Below, one piece after another: positions 59,090 through 64,000 of a DNA stretch of 64,000 nt; within the stretch, counting starts at the first letter, position 1, and each line of letters opens with the position of its first letter. A program made the position numbers and the translations under genes. The notes beneath the pieces were generated by a model. It was given only the letters and a program-made list of their open reading frames with translations, did not search any database and was not told the DNA's origin. The DNA comes from Brevundimonas sp. Leaf363 (GTDB taxonomy: Bacteria; Pseudomonadota; Alphaproteobacteria; Caulobacterales; Caulobacteraceae): assembly GCF_001424025.1 (NCBI RefSeq), contig NZ_LMPZ01000002.1, positions 542,714 through 606,713 on the forward strand. Direction: 5' to 3'.

Positions 59090-59531
59090 ACCGCGCCTGC
59101 AGTTTGGGACGCCTGACGCGGGCGTCGACTACACCTATCGCCATGCGACCTTCGGGATCGTGCTCCAGGACGGCCTGCTCGCCTGTGTGCGCGTCGAGCG
59201 GGGCGTGAACAGCTACTTCGATCTGCCGGGCGGCGCGGTGGACGGCGAGGAGACCGAAGCAGAAGCCCTGTCCCGCGAGTTCATCGAGGAAACCGGCCTG
59301 TTCATCACCGTGCAGGATCGCTTCGCCGAGGCGGCGCAGACCTTCCGCAAGACTGACGGCCAGCCGGTCAACAACGTCGGCGGGTTCTGGACCGCCACGA
59401 TCCAGCGGCACGACCCGACCGCCAAGGTCGAGGCCGACCACACCCTGGTCTGGCTCGATCCAGCCTTCGCCGTCGCCAACCTGCGACACGACGCCCACGC
59501 ATGGGCCGTGGCGTCCTGGCTGCGACGATAG
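59082..59531 (+). CDS. NUDIX hydrolase
   Basis: Pyrophosphohydrolase of 149 residues acting on a nucleoside diphosphate linked to X. The Nudix box starts at Gly50: GX5EX7REX2EEXG is fulfilled (GGAVDGEETEAEALSREF then IEETG). The family resembles the MutT/ADP-ribose type. The C-terminus AHAWAVASWLRR is typical of small alphaproteobacterial NUDIX enzymes. It overlaps the REC-HWE kinase gene by 8 bp, so it belongs to the kinase operon. Why a NUDIX enzyme is coupled to a phosphorelay is unclear; it could be a passenger or act on a signalling nucleotide. A terminator-like hairpin follows. Confidence 0.9.
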   Translation: MAEPRLQFGTPDAGVDYTYRHATFGIVLQDGLLACVRVERGVNSYFDLPGGAVDGEETEAEALSREFIEETGLFITVQDRFAEAAQTFRKTDGQPVNNVGGFWTATIQRHDPTAKVEADHTLVWLDPAFAVANLRHDAHAWAVASWLRR

Positions 59532-59548
59532 AGCCGTCTCGAGGGGGC

Positions 59549-59577
59549 GGAACCCGCTCTCGCGGCGGGGGTTTTCT
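59549..59577 (+). promoter_or_regulatory. Possible EcfG promoter or NUDIX terminator before csbD
   Basis: GGAAC (59549-59553), 16 bases, then GGTT (59570-59573) nearly matches the alphaproteobacterial general-stress EcfG/SigT consensus GGAAC-N16-17-CGTT. The same bases also fold as CCGC-TCTC-GCGG flanked by AACC/GGTT and followed by TTTTC, a terminator-like hairpin for the NUDIX operon. Either reading is possible. CsbD genes are usual general-stress targets, which favours a promoter. Confidence 0.4.
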
Positions 59578-59624
59578 CATCGACGCGGCGCCGTTGGGGC
59601 GTCGCCATCAACAGGGAGCTCCCT

Positions 59625-59810
59625 ATGCCCGATCACGATCGCGTCGAAGGCGCCGCCAAGAACCTCGGCGGCAAGGCCAAGGAACTGGCCGGCAAGGTCA
59701 CCGGTGACAGCAAGCTGGAAGCCGAAGGCAAGGCCGATCAAGTCGAAGGCAAGGTCCAGAACGCCGTTGGCGGCGTGAAAGACACCCTGCGCGACGACAA
59801 GCGCAACTGA
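59625..59810 (+). CDS. csbD: CsbD family stress protein
   Basis: A 61-residue soluble, highly charged protein: MPDHDRVEGAAKNLGGKAKE, then LAGKVTGDSKLEAEGKADQVEGKVQNAVGGVKD. It matches the CsbD pattern of repeated GKxKExxGK helices, a strongly general-stress-induced protein of unknown mechanism. GGGAG precedes the ATG. It is followed by a strong terminator (59834-59865) and preceded by a possible EcfG promoter, so it is probably monocistronic. Confidence 0.9.
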   Translation: MPDHDRVEGAAKNLGGKAKELAGKVTGDSKLEAEGKADQVEGKVQNAVGGVKDTLRDDKRN

Positions 59811-59833
59811 TCCATAGGGTCAGTCAAGACGAC

Positions 59834-59865
59834 AAGGCCGCCGGTACGCCGGCGGCCTTTTCTTT
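59834..59865. terminator. Strong Rho-independent terminator, bidirectional
   Basis: AAGGCCGCCGG (59834-59844), TACG loop, CCGGCGGCCTT (59849-59859), then TTCTTT. A perfect 11 bp GC stem with a T tract on the plus strand ends csbD. On the minus strand the stem is preceded by A-rich bases and could also stop transcription of the acyltransferase gene, which ends 5 bases away. Confidence 0.9.
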
Positions 59866-59869
59866 GGCC

Positions 59870-61045
59870 CTACAGCCGCACGTGGATCGAGCGCCGATGC
59901 AGCGGCACGAGGATCAAGGTCATCACCGCGACCATCAGGACGGCGCAGGCAAAGGACGCCCAATGCGGCTCGCCGAGAAGGCTGAGCATCCGCGCATTCA
60001 GCCAGCCCTGCGGCGTTCGCTGTGCTGCATCTGCTGTGGGCAGGAAGGGGAAGCCGTAGAGCCGCCCCAGCAGCGTGGAGATGACGAAGGCCAGAATGGC
60101 GTTCCCGCCAAGGACGCGGAACGGGCTCATGACGCCGTCGATGATCCTGTGGCGGGGCAGGGCTATGAGGGCCGCCAGCATAACAGCCGAGACCCCCGCG
60201 CTCAGCAAGGCGAAGCTCGAGGTCCAGATCCGCTTGTTGACGACTAAGACGGGATCCAGCGCCATGCCGGCGATAAACAGGACCAAGCCTCCGGCGGCGA
60301 GGAAAATGGTCGCCCGTGCGGCGCGGGCGCGGCAGACGTGACCCGCCAGCACGCCGAAAAGGACATTGGCGGTCGCCGGCAGCGAGGATAGCAGCCCCTC
60401 CGGATCGTAGACCACGGGCCCGCCCCAGGTGACGGACCCCAGCGGCCAGAGATGCGCGGGCGTGAACAGCGCCCGGTCGATGACCGCCCCCAGATTGCCC
60501 TCCGGGTCAGTCCGCCCGTCGCCCACGAAAACCAGCAGCAGCCAGTAGCCGATCAGGATGGCCGCGATGACGGTGCCGACCCGGCCGGGTCGCAGACTGA
60601 CGCGTCGGCCGGCCCACTGTCCGGTCATGACCACCAGCGCGGTCGCCAGCCCATAGCAGAGACCGATCCGCTGCAGCACGCCGGGGATGCGCAGGTGGCC
60701 CAGGTCGCCTTGGCCGGGACCGCCGGACCCCATCGCGACCATTAGATTGTAGGTCGCCTCGGTCGCCAGCCCCAGGGCGATCAGAAGCAGCACCCGCCGT
60801 CCCACCCGCATCCAGAACGCGCCGTCCACGTCACGCGGAAAGGCCAGGGCCACCGACACGCCCACGCTGAACAAAAAGGTCGGGAAGACCATGTCGGCCA
60901 CGCGCCAGCCGTCCCACTCCGCGTGCTGGAGCCATGTCCAGGCCATGCCCCAATCACCGGGGCTGACCACCAGGATCATTCCTGCGACCGCCAGCCCGCG
61001 CAGCACATCCAGCGCCGTCAGCCGCTCAACACCCGTCGCGCTCAT
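59870..61045 (-). CDS. Membrane acyltransferase of the HGSNAT/DUF5009 (COG4299) family
   Basis: Integral membrane protein of 391 residues, related to heparan-alpha-glucosaminide N-acetyltransferase and YeiB-type proteins. Start ATG 61045 (MSATGVERLTALDVLRGLAV), with AGGGGG upstream; two GTG codons just before it are less likely. Motifs: LDVLRGLAVAGMILVVSPGDWG, DGWRVADMVFPTFLFSVGVSVAL, LLLIALGLATEATYNL, RIPGVLQRIGLCYGLAT and DPEGLLSSLPATANVLFGVLAG. About ten spans are visible. The likely role is acylation of an envelope glycan, but the acceptor is unknown. It ends next to the csbD terminator. Confidence 0.85.
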   Translation of the reverse strand: MSATGVERLTALDVLRGLAVAGMILVVSPGDWGMAWTWLQHAEWDGWRVADMVFPTFLFSVGVSVALAFPRDVDGAFWMRVGRRVLLLIALGLATEATYNLMVAMGSGGPGQGDLGHLRIPGVLQRIGLCYGLATALVVMTGQWAGRRVSLRPGRVGTVIAAILIGYWLLLVFVGDGRTDPEGNLGAVIDRALFTPAHLWPLGSVTWGGPVVYDPEGLLSSLPATANVLFGVLAGHVCRARAARATIFLAAGGLVLFIAGMALDPVLVVNKRIWTSSFALLSAGVSAVMLAALIALPRHRIIDGVMSPFRVLGGNAILAFVISTLLGRLYGFPFLPTADAAQRTPQGWLNARMLSLLGEPHWASFACAVLMVAVMTLILVPLHRRSIHVRL

Positions 61046-61058
61046 CACCACCCCCTGA

Positions 61059-61095
61059 CAGCGCTGACAACTACCACGGTTGAGATCGTTCTCAA
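61059..61095. promoter_or_regulatory. Inverted repeats upstream of the acyltransferase gene
   Basis: CAGCGCTG (61059-61066) is a perfect 8 bp palindrome. TTGAGA (61080-61085), TCGT, TCTCAA (61090-61095) is a perfect 6 bp inverted repeat. Both lie between the acyltransferase start and the VWA gene stop (both minus strand). They could be operators for the acyltransferase promoter or a weak terminator for the VWA gene. No T tract is present, so the operator reading is slightly preferred. Confidence 0.3.
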
Positions 61096-61108
61096 GCGGC
61101 TTGCGCGG

Positions 61109-62287
61109 CTACGCCGCCAGTCGCCGCATGGCCCGGTCCAGGCCGTCGAGAGTGAGAGGATACATGCGACTGTCGACCTGATCGCGGATCAGGCCGACCG
61201 AGGCCGTATAGCTCCAGTAGGGCTCGGCCACGGGGTTCAGCCAGACCGATCTGGGCCACTGCTTCACCGCTCGATCCATCCAGACGGCGCCGGCCTCCTC
61301 GTTCCAGTGCTCGACCGAGCCGCCGGGCATGGTGATCTCGTAGGGGCTCATGGTGGCGTCGCCGACGAAGATCGCCCGCCAGTCGCCGTTGTAGCGGTGC
61401 AGCAGGTCCCACGTCGGCGTCCGCTCGTTGTGGCGACGCCGGTTGTCTTTCCAGACGCCCTCGTAGAGGCAGTTGTGAAAGTAGAAGAACTCCAGGTGCT
61501 TGAACTCGGTGCGGGCGGCCGAGAACAGCTCCTCGCACTGGCGGATGTGTGGGTCCATCGAGCCGCCGACGTCCAGGAATAGCAGCACCTTCACCGTATT
61601 GCGCCGCTCGGGCCGCATTTGGATGTCCAGCCAACCCTGGCGCGCCGTGCCGTCGATGGTGCCGTCGATGTCCAGCTCGTCCGCCGCCCCCTGACGGGCG
61701 AAGCGGCGCAGGCGTCGCAGGGCCACCTTGATGTTGCGCGTGCCCAGTTCGACGCTGTCGTCCAGGTTCCGGAACTCGCGCTTCTCCCACACCTTCACCG
61801 CGCGGCCGTGCCGGCCCGGTCCGCCGATACGGACGCCCTCGGGATTGTAGCCGCCGTGCCCGAACGGGCTGGTCCCGCCCGTGCCGATCCACTTGTTGCC
61901 GCCCTGATGCCGTTTCTGCTGTTCGGCGAGCCGCTGCTTCAGCGTCTTAATCAGCGTGTCGAAACCGCCCAGCGCCTCGATCTGCGCCTTCTCCTCGTCG
62001 GTCAGATACTTTTCGCTCAGCAGCCGCAGCCACTCCTCCGGCACGTCCATAGACAGCGCATCGCCCGGCCCGACCGTCTCGACGCCGGCGAAGACCTTGC
62101 CGAAGATCTGATCAAAACGGTCGTAGTGTTTCTCATCCTTCACCAGCACGGCGCGCGACAGGTGATAGAAAGCGTCCACCCGCCGATCCGACACGCCACG
62201 ATCCAGCGCTTCCATCAGATGCAGCCACTCCTTCAGCGACACCGGAACCCGGGCCTCGCGCAGGGCGGTGAAGAAGGGGAGGAGCAT
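61109..62287 (-). CDS. CoxE-like VWA domain protein
   Basis: The 392 residues have an N-terminal region (about 1-130, MLLPFFTALREARVPVSLKEWLHLMEALDRG) typical of the CoxE/VWA family that partners MoxR-type AAA+ ATPases. A Gly-rich linker follows (about 130-165). The VWA domain (about 200-390) has a MIDAS-like DVGGSM in place of the standard DxSxS (Gly for the first Ser). FFYFHNCLYEGVWKDN and VFVGDATMSPYEITMPGG-like segments are conserved. It may help metal insertion or remodelling of a membrane complex. No MoxR gene is in the window. It is upstream of the acyltransferase on the same strand. Confidence 0.85.
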   Translation of the reverse strand: MLLPFFTALREARVPVSLKEWLHLMEALDRGVSDRRVDAFYHLSRAVLVKDEKHYDRFDQIFGKVFAGVETVGPGDALSMDVPEEWLRLLSEKYLTDEEKAQIEALGGFDTLIKTLKQRLAEQQKRHQGGNKWIGTGGTSPFGHGGYNPEGVRIGGPGRHGRAVKVWEKREFRNLDDSVELGTRNIKVALRRLRRFARQGAADELDIDGTIDGTARQGWLDIQMRPERRNTVKVLLFLDVGGSMDPHIRQCEELFSAARTEFKHLEFFYFHNCLYEGVWKDNRRRHNERTPTWDLLHRYNGDWRAIFVGDATMSPYEITMPGGSVEHWNEEAGAVWMDRAVKQWPRSVWLNPVAEPYWSYTASVGLIRDQVDSRMYPLTLDGLDRAMRRLAA

Positions 62288-62307
62288 CGAAGGACCGTGA
62301 GCCGGGA

Positions 62308-62832
62308 TCAGCCGCGCCGCAAGATGAACTCGTGGTCCAGCCAGGCGCCGACGGGGTAGTCATATTCGCCGACCTTCTCGAAACCATAGGCGGCGTAAAG
62401 CTTCTGGGCCTTGAGGTTGCCGCTCCACACGCCGATCCACAGGGGGCCGTCGGTATTGGCCTCCATCCACTCCAGCGACTGCTTCAGCAGTCCTGTGCCG
62501 AGGCCGAGGCCTTGCGCGGCCTTGCCGACGTACAGGCGGCGCAGCTCCATGTGAGAGGGGCGCGCGTCGAGGTGGGGCAGGCTGTTGGGGCCGGTGTTGG
62601 CGAAGGCCAGCAGTTCGCCGCCGCGGTCGGCCACCCACCAGGCGGCGCCCGGCTCCGCCAGCTTCTTCGCCGTCGCCGCCTCGCTGAACCCTGCATCCAG
62701 GAAGCTGGCCAGATCGTCCTTCGGATAGGGGATGCCGAAACCGGTGACGAAGGTGTCGATGAAGGTCTGGCGGCCGACGGCCCCGAGGGCGGCGGCGTCG
62801 TCCGGGCGGGCGGGGCGGATGTCGATGCTCAT
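62308..62832 (-). CDS. GNAT family N-acetyltransferase
   Basis: Acetyl-CoA-dependent N-acetyltransferase of 174 residues. GNAT features: MSIDIRPARPDDAAALGAVGRQTF at the N-terminus, HMELRRLYVGKAAQGLGLGTGLL (the acetyl-CoA pyrophosphate loop QGLGLGTG) and NLKAQKLYAAYGFEKVGEYDY. The substrate is not predictable. The N-terminal FIDTFVTGFG and YPKDDLASFL suggest the RimI/PhnO-like branch. It lies 20 bp upstream of the VWA gene on the same strand and is divergent from the HDAC-like gene. Confidence 0.9.
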   Translation of the reverse strand: MSIDIRPARPDDAAALGAVGRQTFIDTFVTGFGIPYPKDDLASFLDAGFSEAATAKKLAEPGAAWWVADRGGELLAFANTGPNSLPHLDARPSHMELRRLYVGKAAQGLGLGTGLLKQSLEWMEANTDGPLWIGVWSGNLKAQKLYAAYGFEKVGEYDYPVGAWLDHEFILRRG

Positions 62833-62893
62833 CTCGTGCCTCTAGCATCAAACGCCGCTCGCGGGAGCCGGACGGGCGCGCTAGGATCGGCGG

Positions 62894-63814
62894 ATGTCGG
62901 TGACCCTTTTCACCCATTCCCACATGGTCGCGCACAATGCGGGCGAGGGGCATCCCGAGCGGCCGGCGCGGTTGACGGCGGTGCTGGACGCACTGGCGGA
63001 CGGCGCCCTGGCGCGCGACCGGCGCGAGGCGACCGAGGCGTCGGTCGCGGATCTCGAGCGGGTGCATCCGGCCGACCATGTGGCGCGCCTGCTCGGGGCG
63101 GAGCCTTCGTCGGGCTTCAATCGGCTGGATGCGGACACGGTTCTTTCGCCCGGCAGTCTGCGCGCGGCGCGGCTGGCGGCCGGCGCGGTCGTCGATGCGG
63201 TGCGAGCCGTGGCGCGGGGCGAGATGGCGCGGGCCTTCGCCGCCGTGCGCCCGCCGGGCCACCACGCCGAGCCCGACCGCGCCATGGGCTTCTGCCTGTT
63301 CTCCAACGTCGCCGTCGCCGCGCGCGTCGCGCAGGCCGAGGGGATGGCGCGGGTGGCGGTGATCGACTTCGACGTCCACCACGGCAACGGCACCCAGGCC
63401 GCGTTCGAGGCGGACGACGCCCTGTTCCTGGGGTCCATCCACCAGATGCCCCTCTATCCCGGCACGGGCGCGGCCAGCGAGACGGGCGTGGGCAACATCG
63501 TCAATGCGCCGGTGCCGCCCCATGCGGCGCGCGAGGCGTGGCGCGCGGCCTTCGCCAGCCGCCTGATGCCCGCGCTCGATTCGTTCGCGCCGGACCTGGT
63601 GCTGATCTCGTCCGGCTTCGACGCCCATCGCCGCGACCCCTTGGCGCACCAGTCGCTGGAGGCGGAGGACTTCGCCTGGGCCACGCGGGCGGTTCTGGAC
63701 GTCGCGCGCGCCCGGTGTGGCGGCAAGGTTGTTTCGTCGCTCGAGGGGGGCTACGACCTCGAAGGGCTCGGCCGTTCCGCCGCAGCTCACGTTCAGGCGC
63801 TCGGGGAGGACTGA
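62894..63814 (+). CDS. Histone deacetylase-like / acetylpolyamine amidohydrolase family protein
   Basis: Zinc-dependent deacetylase of 306 residues, class II HDAC-like. Zinc ligands are in [13 protein letters not shown] (Asp and His) and [12 protein letters not shown] (Asp). The catalytic His pair is in [24 protein letters not shown] is the C-terminal signature. In bacteria such enzymes deacetylate polyamines, acetoin-related or small acetylated metabolites, and sometimes proteins; the substrate is unknown here. The size matches the bacterial family. It is divergent from the GNAT gene; an acetylation/deacetylation pairing of the two is tempting but unproven. Confidence 0.92.
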   Translation: MSVTLFTHSHMVAHNAGEGHPERPARLTAVLDALADGALARDRREATEASVADLERVHPADHVARLLGAEPSSGFNRLDADTVLSPGSLRAARLAAGAVVDAVRAVARGEMARAFAAVRPPGHHAEPDRAMGFCLFSNVAVAARVAQAEGMARVAVIDFDVHHGNGTQAAFEADDALFLGSIHQMPLYPGTGAASETGVGNIVNAPVPPHAAREAWRAAFASRLMPALDSFAPDLVLISSGFDAHRRDPLAHQSLEAEDFAWATRAVLDVARARCGGKVVSSLEGGYDLEGLGRSAAAHVQALGED

Positions 63815-63845
63815 GGACGCCCATCGAGTGGTTCGTCCCAACGTC

Positions 63846-64000
63846 ATGACCGTGCACCAGCCGATTCCCGCCGACGAGGCCCAGCCCGTCACCGACCTGG
63901 TGGCCCAGAAGCCCGGCGCCATCATCCTGACCCGCCACGGCGAGCCGGCCCTGTCGCGCAAATGTCTGATCTCGGCCAGGCAGTACGGCGACTGGTGGGG
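63846..64000 (+). CDS. Histidine phosphatase family protein, N-terminal part (cut by window edge)
   Basis: Only 51 residues are visible from ATG 63846 (MTVHQPIPADEAQPVTDLVA). The catalytic RHG motif is present in IILTRHGEPALSRK, the hallmark of the phosphoglycerate mutase-like superfamily; the strand before it fits. The second catalytic His and the C-terminal part lie beyond 64000. The 20-residue N-terminal extension before the core strand is longer than usual. Function (phosphatase versus mutase) cannot be told. Confidence 0.8.
   Translation, partial: MTVHQPIPADEAQPVTDLVAQKPGAIILTRHGEPALSRKCLISARQYGDWW

Noticed and set aside
62360..63961. Open frame of 533 codons on the minus strand over the HDAC-like gene
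   Set aside because: The HDAC motifs are on the plus strand. The antisense frame runs into the GNAT gene in another frame and has no motif.
1..64000. tRNA, rRNA, CRISPR, integrase or transposase genes
   Set aside because: I looked for tRNA-like cloverleaf segments, regular spaced repeats and typical recombinase motifs in the gaps and reading frames and found none. A tRNAscan or CRISPR search could not be run.

Overview
The window is a high-GC alphaproteobacterial chromosome segment. It is most likely from Caulobacterales, close to Brevundimonas or Caulobacter. Three things point there: the Caulobacter-type flagellar order fliF-fliG-flbE-fliN-flbD-flhA, promoter-like sequences that fit the Caulobacter housekeeping consensus, and TTAA-rich CtrA-like sites. 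Genes are tightly packed and often overlap by 4 bp (ATGA, GTGA or TTGA). No intergenic gap exceeds about 240 bp. I saw no rRNA, tRNA, CRISPR array, transposase or prophage gene.

Layout. 0-5.4 kb is housekeeping: a truncated tag, an IscA/ErpA-type Fe-S protein, dgt, a SPOR protein, nagZ, scpA and scpB. 5.5-17.7 kb is a carbohydrate block: GH43 enzyme, type I secretion ABC transporter plus HlyD adaptor, GH5 mannanase-like enzyme, ROK sugar kinase, ROK repressor, and a LamG-GH2 exo-glycosidase. It looks like a beta-mannan or related hemicellulose locus with its own regulator. 17.9-25.7 kb holds a small outer-membrane barrel protein, an M48 protease, a FabH-like synthase, a KpsC-like Kdo transferase, and an operon msrC-SDR-lyase whose SDR resembles dihydropteridine reductase. 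25.9-29 kb holds two exported proteins of unknown role, one with Sel1 repeats and one beta-helix. 29-37.4 kb is mostly conserved core: lgt-methyltransferase-DUF4287-pgeF, ubiK, ybjN, proC, an EnvZ/OmpR-like pair and ilvE.

37.4-43.8 kb carries an exported caspase-like protease with four PPC-type repeats and a lipoprotein partner, a nucleoside transporter, a thioesterase, and a DUF3253 gene with a lipoprotein hydrolase. 43.9-52 kb is the flagellar operon, with a complete class A beta-lactamase gene embedded between flbD and flhA. 52-59.5 kb is a signalling block: heme oxygenase and bacteriophytochrome kinase (both with TTG starts) on the minus strand, then a plus-strand operon of CHASE3 kinase, single-domain response regulator, REC-HWE kinase and NUDIX hydrolase. 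59.6-64 kb holds csbD, a membrane acyltransferase, a CoxE-like VWA protein, a GNAT, an HDAC-like deacetylase, and the start of a histidine phosphatase gene.

Structured extragenic palindromes recur at 4604-4719, 20046-20167, 23492-23653 and 37423-37446. One carries the ribosome binding site of scpB and one encodes the C-terminus of the lyase. The features I would look at first are the beta-lactamase in the flagellar operon, the PPC-caspase/lipoprotein pair, the phytochrome-adjacent kinase cluster, the dihydropteridine-reductase-like SDR operon and the palindromic elements.
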